Of a stretch of DNA of 29,232 nt, positions 19,708 to 28,844 are shown in pieces. Source of the DNA: Rhizophagus sp. LPA8_4_AMF (Eukaryota; Glomeromycota; Glomeromycetes; Glomerales; Glomeraceae). Below the pieces are notes generated by a model. The model worked only from the letters and a program-made list of their open reading frames with translations, had not been told where the DNA came from and searched no databases. The stretch lies in assembly GCA_021464525.1 (NCBI GenBank), contig JADRCO010000634.1:1-29232 (forward strand), read 5' to 3'. How positions within the stretch are numbered: the stretch's first letter is position 1; each line of letters opens with the position of its first letter. A program made the position numbers and the translations under genes.

Positions 19708-20596
19708 CAGTAGTGGTCATAAGTAACCTACCCCAGATATTTTGCGAAGTCATGTGACAACCAACTATGAAAATTTACAGGATTGAAGATCAAAGGTAAC
19801 CTTGATCATCTGCCAAATTATAGGTTCGTACAATACATAAATTAAAAGTTAGATGATAGGTGAATTTTAGCCTTAAAAATGCTAAAAAAGTGATTTATGT
19901 GCACAAACATCCAATAGGTATTATAAAACTAAAATAAAAATATGAAAAAATTGGTTGTTTATGTTCATCACAGTGAGTTTATGCCCACTTATTAGATCAA
20001 AAAATATTATTAAAATAAAACTTAAATGATAAATAAAAGTCAGCTATTTGCAAAAATCCATATTAAAGTTGATTTATAATTTTAAAATTTGTAATGCAAT
20101 TTACTTTAAACAGAAACTTGATATTTATTTTATATTCATTATTTATTATGAAGGACATTTTCTAGCTTTTATCTGTGAATTTTTAGTAGAAATATCTTAG
20201 TGTAGATTTTGCAAAATAGCAATACGATTCAAAAATTATAAAAAAATAAAAGGAAGAATACAGCATGGTTAAAGTTTTCTAATTCTCTATGTTATCTGAT
20301 CAAAAATTATATAGAAATACGTGTTAACTCATAAAAATTAATATATTAGAAAAAAAATTTTATATATCTAAAAGATTAAGGCGTAAAATAATAAAAGAAT
20401 GAAATTATTCATATAAAAAATAACAATATTTTTAATAAGTAAAATTCACCGATCATCTACTTTTTGATTTATGTATTGTACGAACCTATAATTTGGCATA
20501 TGATCAAGGTTATCTTTGATCTTCAATCCTGTAAATTTTCATGGTTGTCACATGATTTCGAAAATATTTGGGGTAGGTTACTTATGACCGCTACTG
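19708..20596. mobile_element. Tc1/mariner-type MITE, 889 bp, long terminal inverted repeats
   Basis: The ends CAGTAGTGGTCATAAG and, inward from the right, CAGTAGCGGTCATAAG are flanked by TA on both sides (19706-19707, 20597-20598). The inverted repeats extend about 155-160 bp (19708-19868 and 20440-20596) with few differences, through AGGTTCGTACAATACATAAA to GGTGAATTTTA. The central ~570 bp is A+T-rich with no transposase frame. The spacers of modules 1 and 2 lack it at the equivalent point (ACTAATATACTGTAGGTC). The CAGT start and TA duplication indicate Tc1/mariner. Confidence 0.85.
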
Positions 20597-21930
20597 TATA
20601 AGGTCTAGTTCTTTAAATGAACACCTTACATCTGTATTGCCCAATCAGTCTTTATAATCACAAATAAATTCAATCATTATCACGAGTAAAATATTTAAAT
20701 AATCAAAAATTCAATGCTAATAAAATTCCCTTTTATTTAATAACGAAAATGTTTTATAAATATCCAAATATAGTGTTAATAAAAAAGATTAATATTTATC
20801 GTGACGCCGAAATTTGCTGCTTTTATCTTGCTTATAATAATGCGATTTTCTTTGAGCATGCTTTTTTTTTGTGTAATAAGAATATAGAACGCAAACAATA
20901 CAAATAATATCATCAATTGTCTTTTATTGTAATATTCGACATGTTGGGTAGTACGTTGCATATGATGAAATTATTGATACAATTACATAATAAAGTTATC
21001 AATTTATAGCAACTAATACCACCGGGCTTATTCTATCACAGTTTATATACATCTGCAAAGATGATGTGAATTACGTATTTCGTGTATTCATCAATTTTGT
21101 AAAGACTTTTATAGTTAAAAGAACAAAATAATAATAAAGTTTCAATTAGATAACATATGAAATTTTTTAAACGAATGAAATTATTTATGCAGATATGCCT
21201 CATTTTGGTTAAATCTAAAATGCAGGAGAGGTCCGTTGATCAAAATATTTGCTTAAAAATAAACAGAATTTTGATAAACTTTTTCTTCTAGAAATGACAA
21301 AAACTTAGAAAATATAATTTCTGATACAGCTTATGACTCCGTCTTTGTAATTTTTAATAAAGACATTAATTTTATATTATATTTGTATGTAATGATTTAC
21401 AATTTATATAATTTATATTTACAAGATCAAGAGGAAATTCTATCAATCTCAACATTTTTTTTTTAAAACAATAAAATTTTTGTACACATGTAAATTATAT
21501 GTTTTATATTAAATTTAGGTTTCATTGGATAATTTATAACGCCCAAAAATACAAATACTGTAATATCTTTTCGCAGTAAAAAAAATTTACAGTATAAAAA
21601 GAAATTTCATATGCTAGCTATTCCTGCATTTTTAGGCTTGTGTTTTGGTTTCTTTTATTTTGCCAAAAAAAGAGGCTATACTGAATGATATTTATTATAG
21701 AAAGCTAATGTTTGGTGGCAAAAATATGCACGAGGATTTTTTCTCCCTAAGGATTTATGTACAGTATATACATATATATATTTTTAGAAGACGATAATAT
21801 TAAATCACACATGTATTTAAATACTGCAGTGTTGTACGACGGAATATCAATATAATCTAACTAATAAAATTTTCTTCGTTCTTTCATTCTTTTTAATTTT
21901 CACTTCAACCTTTTTATTTATTTATTTAAA
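20597..21930. other. spacer and promoter region before module 4
   Basis: It shares blocks with 12540-13619: GGTCTAGT.CTTTAAATGAA, ATCCAAATATAG, CTATCACAG.TTATATA, TATGACTCCGTCTTTGTAA, ATAACGCCC (21536) and ACAAATACTGTAATATC. The TATA equivalent before module 4 is weaker (TCAATATAATCTAAC). Much of 20880-21290 recurs inverted at 26530-26970. No gene; the frame 20776-20961 is unconserved. Confidence 0.6.
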
Positions 21931-22112
21931 GTGAAGTCAAAGAATCGTGTTCTTTCTGATAATTTCAATCGTGTTATTCATAAACGAAGAATAATTAACA
22001 AAATACATAGAAGTACGTTTAATGTCAATACATTAAGTCGATTGATTACCTTTACAAATTACAAATAATCCATTCGCGGTTCAATTGTTTTTTTGGAGCT
22101 TCTTTCCGTTAA
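21931..22112 (+). pseudogene. small HKRRRR-motif ORF, array copy 4, inactivated
   Basis: Closest to copy 1. The initiator is GTG rather than ATG. Nine bases are missing in frame, so that HKRRRRRV is reduced to HKRR before INKI, and four extra bases after LSRL (GATT duplicated) shift the frame before the conserved PLQITNDPF. A second indel lies in the QLFFG region. The TATA box is also poor. All key features of the family fail at once, which makes loss of function likely. Confidence 0.7.
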
Positions 22113-22510
22113 TCATCGATTTTACTGGTGAGTATGATGGCTATCATAAATAAAGTAATAAATAAATAATGTGAATAATTTTAAGCAAGTCGCTCATTTT
22201 TTTAATTTTCCTTTATCATAAACCAGTGATCTTCTCGCTTAATCTATCTTCAGCGATATAATAATTGGAAATTATTGAACAATTCCTGAACATGTACTCT
22301 TACTGGTTTAAAGTCGTCATTTCAGAAATTAAGTTTAGGATTTATTTCATTACTGTATATCATAGTATTAGATTATTAATAAAGCCTTTTGATTTTAATA
22401 TTGAGTGACATACAATTATAACGGTAAATTTTTTTTTAATAATCTTTTTCGTTATTATTATTTAATAAGTGGTTATGATTAGCATTAAATTTTTTATTTT
22501 GTTGAATATT
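22113..22510 (+). other. 3' region of module 4, cut off at about 22510
   Basis: It contains GTGAGTATG (22128), AAACCAGTG and TTACTGGTTT, an intact TTTCAG acceptor (22320-22325) and AATAAA (22378-22383), as in module 1. Homology to the array ends after TTTTGTTGAATATT; the HMG half is not present here. A matching HMG half occurs in inverted orientation at 26440-28840. Confidence 0.55.
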
Positions 22511-22512
22511 GG

Positions 22513-22830
22513 CATTCTTGTCTACGATGGAGAGAATATTTCTTTTGCTAGCTCTAATTAAAAATATGTTGCAAGTCGCACAGCCTGTTTGTACAACAGT
22601 AGTTTTTAAAATATTGTATTACCGTATTTTGCGGTTAGTAAGCACCCCGAAAATAAGCACCCTGGCCAGAATTATGAGGATCTTGGCCGGAATTAAGTGC
22701 GAAAAGGGTGCTTATATACCGCAAATACGGTACAAATCGAAGATTTCGTTACAAAACAGATTAATGGATTATTACGAGCACACTCACACCAATTTTATGT
22801 AAAATATAATTTTCATAATACTAAATGAAA
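22513..22830 (+). pseudogene. decayed gene fragment split by a small MITE
   Basis: In one frame the sequence before the MITE reads GILVYDGENISFASSN, stop, then KYVASRTACLYNSSF, stop. After the MITE an open frame continues with QIEDFVTKQINGLLRAHSHQ and FYVKYNFHNTK before TGA. The pieces look like parts of one protein with a MITE inserted in the middle and two nonsense changes. The longer 22509-22802 frame runs through the MITE from a TTG and is probably artefactual. Family not recognised. Confidence 0.3.
22619..22730. mobile_element. palindromic MITE, ~112 bp
   Basis: ACCGTATTTTGCGGTTAGTA at the left (from 22621) mirrors ACCGTATTTGCGGTATATAA read inward from 22730. AAGCACC is mirrored too, and the inverted similarity continues through the TGGCCAG / CGGCC centre. 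TA lies at both edges (22617-22618, 22731-22732). No coding capacity. Confidence 0.65.
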
Positions 22831-23239
22831 AAAAAAGATTGAAAGCCTTTATTATTATATGCAGAGAAATGCCAATAATAAGAAATAATAAAAAATGAAA
22901 TATAAAATATTCGATATATGTAATTACCATTGTAAGTATTTAGGAAATCTGAACATGACGACGGATGGCCTATGAAATTCTGAGTCATATTCTTTGTATT
23001 ACTAAATTCAGTTCTTACTAATAGGTAAAACAAGCACATAAAGATAATGCTCCTTCGAAACTCTAACCTATAGGAAATGTAGAAGTAGAAAGATAAACTA
23101 GAATTCTTACATTTGTTCCAATAAAATCACATATTATACTATCATTCGCTAGATTATTGACCATTTGTTGCGTATGTTAGCATGTTAACATTAAGTTGGG
23201 AATTACTTTTTGTCCAAAAGTTTAATTACGATATTACAA
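22831..23239 (-). other. non-coding stretch downstream of the 23240-23634 gene
   Basis: A 72-codon minus-strand frame (22821-23039) is Phe/Tyr/Ser-rich, low complexity at its end and lacks any motif. I treat the region as 3' flank. Confidence 0.4.
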
Positions 23240-23634
23240 TTACGATATTATATAGTTACGGATGGCGGCATCGGTTCTTTCTGAGAGAGAAAACGGAGAC
23301 GTGTAATTGTACTTTTCAAGGTTATTCGAGCTGATCTTCCGTAATCTTTGAGATCTTCCATCATTAAATTTTCTGTTTCCATAAATGTTATAACGTCCGG
23401 TTTCTAAGAAAGATACCAGTTTATTAAACATATACCGTACATTTAGTTCAAATGAAACATAACATCCCACACAAGTAAACAACCTCTCTGTTTTTCTATT
23501 TAATCTCCTTAACTCCACTTAGCTCGTTCTTTTTTGGTGATACACGCCCTCATAGAATTCCTCAGCTCTTTTATTTCTTTTTCGATAGTGAATGGCGTGG
23601 TTTGAAGTTTGCTCAATTCTTTTTTAGATGCCAT
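23240..23634 (-). CDS. probable two-exon gene, small charged protein, unrecognised
   Basis: From ATG at 23634 the minus strand encodes MASKKELSKLQTTPF, TIEKEIKELRNSMRA and CITKKERAKW, then meets GTTAAG (donor at 23513) just before a stop. A TTTCTTAG acceptor ends the intron at 23404 (110 bp), with ACTAAAT upstream as a possible branch site. Joining gives WKTGRYNIYGNRKFNDGRSQ and runs to a stop at 23240, about 93 aa. A second possible acceptor, AACAG, would instead give WKNLMMEDLKDYGRSAR and RLRFLSQKEPMPPSVTI, ending at 23248, about 81 aa. Both frames are open for 50 codons; the second reads more like a natural protein. The first exon looks helical and charged. No domain recognised. Confidence 0.45.
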
Positions 23635-24273
23635 GACAGTAAAAAAATGATAAAAAAATGATATAAAATGTATGGAAATAAAAAAAAAAGCTTATTTACA
23701 GTATATAAAAATGAAGTCATACATACCATGTTATTTAATTTGGACGCATACAATACGAGTCCGCACTTTTTGCATAATACTTTCTTTGTGCATCATAACG
23801 TTCCATAAGTTTTGATTAAGGTCGTTCTCAAGATCGTCTTTAAATTGATAAGATAGTGATGTCATTATGCTCAAGTATCGCAATCAATAACGAAATCAAT
23901 CTTGAGCATGCTTTTTTTATAGTTTGAAAAAATTTTAAGTCAATGGAATTTTTTTTATGATAATGATAACTTGAATAAAAAGTTAAAGCCAATGTATATT
24001 TGTACCAAATTCTCTCTATTTATTTAAAAATTTTCATATACATATTTCTTGCATTGAAAATAAAATAACAATTTTTTTATATTGAAAAAAATTCTAATTG
24101 AGAATTCAATTTTGTTATACTAAATATAAAATAAATAGAAATGATGATTCTATCAATTGATCATTTAAGAAAGAAGGTAGTTTTTAGCTCTGCTTGTAGG
24201 GAATCATTCGAAACTCACCGCACGTGATTAATTTATTTGATCGCCATTTTAAAAATGAATTTAATAAAATTAA
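23635..24273. other. spacer with a short minus-strand ORF
   Basis: Apart from the 44-codon ORF at 23731-23865 (listed separately), this is A+T-rich with one CACGTG near 24222. It may hold the promoters of the minus-strand gene and of whatever lies at 24274. Confidence 0.4.
23731..23865 (-). CDS. short ORF upstream of the 23634 gene (44 aa), uncertain
   Basis: MTSLSYQFKDDLENDLNQNL opens a charged, helix-prone peptide that ends VRTRIVCVQIK. It lies about 100 bp upstream of the ATG at 23634. ATGGTATGT two bases after its stop, and GTATGC inside it, resemble splice donors, so it could be a 5' exon of the same gene. No acceptor before 23634 joins it in frame, however. It may be a separate micro-ORF, an upstream ORF or chance. 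Confidence 0.25.
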   Translation of the reverse strand: MTSLSYQFKDDLENDLNQNLWNVMMHKESIMQKVRTRIVCVQIK

Positions 24274-24492
24274 CGAACGCATTCTATCATTTCATATTTT
24301 ACAGTACTCACGTATGGCGCTTCTGATGAAAGAAAGGTGACGAATTGGTTGAATGTAAATATTTATTGTATTGCAGAGATAAATAATTTGCAATTTGCTA
24401 AGGAAGGTTCACGATGCGATCGATGTTTATCGGACGGACAACTTGTTTACTTGGTAAGACAATCGTGTATTTACACTAGTTTGATAAATTAG
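24274..24492 (+). CDS. exon-like open frame with a CxxC motif, unrecognised
   Basis: A 72-codon frame without ATG is open between TAA (24271) and TAG (24490). Its core is LTYGASDERKVTNWLNVN, IYCIAEINNLQFAKEGS and RCDRCLSDGQLVYL. This core is bounded by a TTTTACAG acceptor (24304) and a GTAAGA donor (24454), so 24305-24453 has the size and borders of an internal exon. A TTTTACAG acceptor at 24868 could supply the next exon, with a stop after three codons (TLI). No convincing 5' exon was found. RCDRC may bind a metal. It might be an exon of a gene whose other parts are decayed or lie outside obvious ORFs. Confidence 0.35.
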   Translation, partial: RTHSIISYFTVLTYGASDERKVTNWLNVNIYCIAEINNLQFAKEGSRCDRCLSDGQLVYLVRQSCIYTSLIN

Positions 24493-26187
24493 TTAGTTTA
24501 TTTTATCAGTTATGTAATTAGCTTTATTACTATTGCATCATAAATAAAGAAATCAAAAAATAAAATTTATATGCTGAATATAATCACATAGTAATTTATT
24601 ATGAAAATTATTGCCATTAAATGTTCTATACTTATATTGATCGAAGCGTTAGCGAAGGACTATTTACCGTACTGAACTAGCAAAATTTGTTTCAACCCCG
24701 TTTTTGTCCCTGTCACAATCGACAATTTTATTCCTTTTCTTAAATATGTATCACGATTTATGTATACCCCTGAAACATATGTAACACTTGCGATCGAAGG
24801 ACTTGAACGGTTTCCGTTTTCCTAGTTGTACTTACCCGGAACAATGAAACTTTTGTATCATTTTACAGACACTAATATAGTCGCCGCATGTAATTTTATA
24901 CTACTACCTTTATCTTCTGTGATGATTCATTATTCCCTGGAGAAATAGAAGGAAATATTTGGAAACTATATACTTTCGACGAAACTTCGTGATCCTGTTA
25001 CATGATCGGCGATTTACAGTACCATTTAACTATAAATTCTGTCAATGTCCCAAAAAAAAAAACATGAAATATAAATACTTTTTAAATCAACATGAAATAT
25101 AATCTGTACGTAGTTCATTCCCTTTCTTTCTCTAAAAAAATAAGTTATAAAATGAAAGCAAATTAAATAACAAATATAAAATTTTATTTAATTTATTTTT
25201 TTTTTTACGAAAGTTTAACCTACCTGCATATGATGTAAAATTTTTAATCGCTTCATCGACTTACAAAACCTGATTTTAATGATGATTTCAGAATTTTTAC
25301 CTCTCAGCGATAAATTTATTTATTCGAACTTCTAAGAATTTGAAATTTTTTTTGTATTAATTTCATTTGGTTTACGTATTATAGTAATTTCCAAGTGCGA
25401 TTGCACGACATCCTTTCCCACAAACCTGATTATGTAATTATTGTTATTGCCTTGACAATCTCAATAAAACAATATGATAAAGTACATCCTAAAACGGTAA
25501 CATTATTGTTTATTAGGCTGGGAAAGAATAATTGAAATGATTAACATTATCTCTTTAATTAAACAATGAAAAGAACTGGTTACACGAACACTCTGTAAAT
25601 ATGAGGCGAATATAGTATAATAGGGGTGAACTACCCTTATACCTTTTTAACATTCTTACTTTTTTCATGGATTAATTATAATTTTGATTATTAAACCGAG
25701 ACCCTCAATTAAATAAGTCACGAGCTCCCGTCCTTCATATATAAGAGAATGCAATTATTAAACTAGAAAATATCGGATTTAGCAAAATTTAATTATTAAC
25801 TTTATTTACCTGATTATAAAAACGAAGACGACTAAATATTTTTAAACGACATATTTTTTAAAGAATAATATATGTAATTGTATTTATAACAATCGTATGA
25901 AATATTCATTCTCTCTTGAATATTGCTGTGGTAATTGATAATTGTAAACAGAAAAGCTTTACAATTGTTTCGTTTTAAATGAATATCCATCGAGACGAAA
26001 GTGTGTGAAAATTCTAAAGTCTTATTGTTTCATATAAATTAGATTAAGGTTTATAATTATGGTTTAGCTAATAATAGTTATAATTTTACGCCGAAATAAT
26101 TAAAAAAGTAAAAATGCGTTATATAATAATGCTACATTTATGAACGTAACTCGAATGCGTTAATGGAATTAAATATAGTATAAAATA
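24493..26187. other. intergenic, no gene seen
   Basis: A+T-rich throughout. Small features: GATCGAAG repeated near 24639 and 24793, a short hairpin AGTGCGATTGCACGA near 25397, and AGGGGTGAACTACCCTT near 25621. I found no long or motif-bearing frame on either strand. Confidence 0.5.
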
Positions 26188-26400
26188 AGGACCCCGAAAA
26201 TATTAAAATAGGTCATAGGCAGCAAAAAAAAATTTACTATTGGCTCTACGCATTTTTTCAGGGCCGGAATTATGATAATGTCAGCCAGTTACTAAACTAG
26301 GAAATAAATTTCTGACTGAAGTTATGAAAATTCGTCTTAAAAAGGAAAGATTTACATGATTTTTTTTAGCCGACCTATTTCAGTATTACGCGGGGTCCTT
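26188..26400. mobile_element. 213-bp MITE with 7-bp target duplication
   Basis: The left end AGGACCCCG..AAATAGGTC and the right end, read inward, AAAGGACCCCGCG..AAATAGGTC are inverted repeats of about 30 bp. TAAAATA flanks both sides (26181-26187, 26401-26407). There is no coding capacity. A second, end-degraded copy of its core lies at 28845-29040. The class is uncertain; a 7-bp duplication is unusual. Confidence 0.65.
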
Positions 26401-26407
26401 TAAAATA

Positions 26408-27390
26408 GCCATCTTTATAATTTTTTTGCTCTTATTAACAATTCTCGCTCAATCATTTTTAAATAAAGAGAACTTCAATATCAACAAAATTACATTGAAT
26501 CAAATAATTGTATTCCTGAATTTTGTTTATTTTTAAGCAAATATTTTGATCAACGGACCTCTCACATTGTTTTCCTGCATTTTAAATTTAACCAAATGAG
26601 GCATATCTGCGCAAATAATTTCCATTCGTTTAAAAAAATAATTTCATTCAAGGTAATCTAATTCATATGTTCGGAATTTAATTAAAAATTTAATTAAAAC
26701 TTTATTATTATTATTTTTTTTTTTTTAACTATAAAAGTCTTTATAGAATTTACGAATACACGAAATACGTATCTTTGCAGATGTATATAATCCGTGATAA
26801 AATAAGCCCAGTGACATTAGTTGCATTTTCTTTTATTAATTGAACTATAAATCGCTAACTTTATTATGTAATTGTATCAATAATTTCATCATATGTAACG
26901 TACTCAACATGTCGAATATTACAATAAAAGACAATTGATGATATTATTTGTATTGTTTGTGTTCTTTTTATTACACGAAAAAAAAGGTAAGAATCTTCTG
27001 TGACGCCAAAATTATCTGTTTTTTATCCGGCTTATAATAATGCAATATTTTGTCTTTCGGGCATGAATTTTTTTTCTACTAAAACTCTTTCCTTTCATCA
27101 TCGCTATATTTGGTTACATATATGTTACTTCTGTAATTAAATGAAAGAATTTTATAGGCAACAAAGACGAGTATCCACATAATTAAACTAATATGGCGTA
27201 TTTGTATGTTAGTTACCTTGAGCGATGAGATTTCTCGTTGTTTTCCATTAATATGAAAGAGAAAGAAGTTGTATTCAGTAATATAATCGTATGTAATGAA
27301 AGTGATGGAAATTCCCTTTCTTATAGAGTTACATTTAGAATCACGTACGAAAATTTCGTCGGCATATAATAATCATTCTCCGTAAGAAAG
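26408..27390 (+). other. inverted copy of the module spacer
   Basis: From about 26530 this is the reverse complement of 20880-21290: GATCAACGGACCTCTC, AAATGAGGCATATCTG, CACGAAATACGTA, TCAACATGTCGAATATTACA. It then matches the inverse of the region upstream of the HMG copies (TATAGAGTTACATT near 27324). It should contain the divergent promoter of the HMG gene at 27496. No other gene. Confidence 0.65.
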
Positions 27391-27398
27391 TATATAAA
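27391..27398 (+). promoter_or_regulatory. TATA box of the intact HMG ORF
   Basis: TATATAAA lies 98 bp before the ATG at 27496. The equivalent positions of module copies 1 and 2 read AGAAATAAAT, so the box is specific to this copy here. Confidence 0.5.
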
Positions 27399-27495
27399 TG
27401 AATGCTTCTGAGGTTCTGTTTAATAAAAATTATTAAAGTCTATTTCTTACATTTGTTCTTTAAATTGATTATTATAATCTTCTTTGCTAAAAACC

Positions 27496-27762
27496 ATGAT
27501 CAATAATCTATACGTGATCCATCATTCTTTTCTTTCACCGAAGAAATCAACGTCTAAAAGGAAGAAAAGATCTGCTAATTGTTTCCTTCTATTTCGTCAA
27601 GAGATGATGAAAGAGAGGCCATACAAGATGAAGATGTCAAATTACAGTAAACGAGTTTCTGAAATGTGGCAAAACTTATCTGAAGATGAAAAAATTGAGT
27701 GGAAGAGAAGATATGAACTCAATCGAGAGTCAGTGGAGTCAGTGAACGAACCAGAATCATAA
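27496..27762 (+). CDS. HMG-box protein, intact member of the array family (88 aa)
   Basis: Small nuclear DNA-binding protein by family. After a short leader (MINNLYVIHHSFLSPKK) comes a basic KRKKR (21-25, nuclear-localisation type). The HMG box spans about residues 22-77: RSANCFLLFRQEMMKERP (helix 1), SNYSKRVSEMWQNLSEDEK (helix 2 with the core Trp 58), then IEWKRRYELNRE (helix 3). The protein ends SVESVNEPES with no further domain. I chose this ATG because the frame further upstream has only a TTG. A TATA box lies 98 bp upstream. It is the only copy in the array family here with a full box and no stop. The three copies in the main array have a first-helix deletion or stop codons. Part of the leader and the 3' flank match those copies closely. 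Targets and role are unknown. Confidence 0.75.
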   Translation: MINNLYVIHHSFLSPKKSTSKRKKRSANCFLLFRQEMMKERPYKMKMSNYSKRVSEMWQNLSEDEKIEWKRRYELNRESVESVNEPES

Positions 27763-27997
27763 TTTATTATCATTATTTCGAATTTTAATCGAGAGATTCA
27801 GAAAACCAACTATAATCGCGGATGGATGTCTTGGATTTTAATAGAATAAAAATCTTTTTTTTTTTTTTAGTTTGAAATGTTTAAGTTTATTAATAAGGAT
27901 AAAAAAGAATAATTTTATGGATACTTATTAACTATAAGTAATATATTTCATATGAACATTATGTATGATTAAATATGACGAAGTTAACAAACACAAC
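27763..27997 (+). other. 3' flank of the intact HMG ORF
   Basis: Reverse-complement match of about 19190-19400 (TTTTAATCGAGAGATTC.GAAA, GATGGATGTCTTGGATTTTA, AATAGAATAAAAA, AACAAACACAAC). AATAAAAA about 83 bp after the stop may be the poly(A) signal. Confidence 0.5.
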
Positions 27998-28492
27998 AGT
28001 ATGCAATTATTAAGTTTTGTGTAAATTAAACTAATTCATTAAGTAAAATATGTACGTACAGTATCAGTTATTTAAATAAAATACGCCATCTTTTCGTTAT
28101 AAGTAATATTAGACAGGGGTTATATCACCCTGATAAATGTTTGCAAATTAAAAGATTAAAATAGTATGCAATTATTAAGTTTTGTGTAAATTAAACTAAT
28201 TCATTAAGTAAAATATGTACGTACAGTATCAGTTATTTAAATAAAATACGCCATCTTTTCGTTATAAGTAATATTAGACAGGGGTTATATCACCCTGATA
28301 AATGTTTGCAAATTAAAAGATTAAAATAGTATGCAATTATTAAGTTTTGTGTAAATTAAACTAATTCATTAAGTAAAATATGTACGTACAGTATCAGTTA
28401 TTTAAATAAAATACGCCATCTTTTCGTTATAAGTAATATTAGACAGGGGTTATATCACCCTGATAAATGTTTGCAAATTAAAAGATTAAAAT
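27998..28492. repeat. three apparently identical 165-bp tandem repeats
   Basis: AGTATGCAATTATTAAG starts copies at 27998, 28163 and 28328. By eye I see no differences over 3 x 165 bp. Each holds ATGTACGTACAGTATCAG, ATACGCCATCTTTTCG and GACAGGGGTTATATCACCCT. The last is the inverse of the GATATAACCCCTG block found once in modules 2 and 3, so a piece of the module was amplified. Lack of divergence indicates a recent event or an assembly artefact. Confidence 0.9.
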
Positions 28493-28844
28493 ATTAATTA
28501 ATTTTATTATGCAGCCATGTCGTTTTAACATACTGATTTTTTTTAATATGATATTTTTGACGCATTACGTCATTTAGATTTTATGGATAAAATACCTATT
28601 GTTTACTATGCGAACATGATCTTGCCCACCCAATAAGTAATAACTATTATATATCGCGTCATAAATGTCTTTGTCAAACATCTCACTTAAATAAACTAAC
28701 CTAAAATTAAATTAATTTAAATTTTAAATTCAAACCCATGTTAAAATACCTAGTAATAAAATTTCTAGATAAATGACCACTTCCTAATATATTCTACATG
28801 TGATCAAATGGGACACTAATTCGGGCATGGCTCCAGAAATATAC
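28493..28844. other. inverted module sequence, no gene
   Basis: A+T-rich continuation of the inverted module, with inverse matches to the region between the small ORF and the HMG copy (ATAAATGACCA, TGATCAAATGGG, TTCGGGCATG). No open frame of note. Confidence 0.5.

Larger units (their letters stand above)
8829..22510. repeat. tandem array of four small-ORF/HMG modules
   Basis: The same ordered blocks recur: a spacer marker ATTCTATCA(C/T)AG (8829, 12861 and, diverged, near 21035); the block ATAACGCCC..ACAAATACTGTAATAT (near 13316, 17722 and 21536); the small-ORF block (9150, 13620, 18030, 21931); the AAACCAGT stem region; and, after the first three ORFs, a minus-strand HMG fragment. The ORF-to-ORF spacing is 4470, 4410 and 3901 bp. 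After subtracting the Helitron and the MITE, modules 2 and 3 fall to roughly 2.7-3.0 kb. Module 1 carries about 1.6 kb of extra sequence. The junction of modules 2 and 3 lacks about 500 bp (equivalent to 12565-13050) that includes the marker. Edges are approximate. Confidence 0.8.
26440..28840 (-). repeat. inverted copy of the HMG half of the array module
   Basis: It carries spacer, HMG gene and part of the inter-gene region in the opposite orientation to 8829-22510. Near the right end the inverse of CCCATTTGATCA (28804) and, beyond the MITE copy, of AAACTCGGGCCTG (near 29070) match the region that in other modules lies between the small ORF and the HMG copy. A small-ORF copy on the minus strand would therefore be expected just beyond the window. 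Confidence 0.7.

Noticed and set aside
19542-19757. 71-codon plus-strand frame
   Set aside because: Runs from the decayed HMG copy into the MITE terminal repeat, so it cannot be an ancestral gene.
20776-20961. 61-codon minus-strand frame
   Set aside because: Spacer sequence, not conserved as coding in the inverted copy near 26900.
27998-28492. CRISPR-like array
   Set aside because: Units are directly adjacent 165-bp tandem copies with no spacers, in a eukaryotic context.
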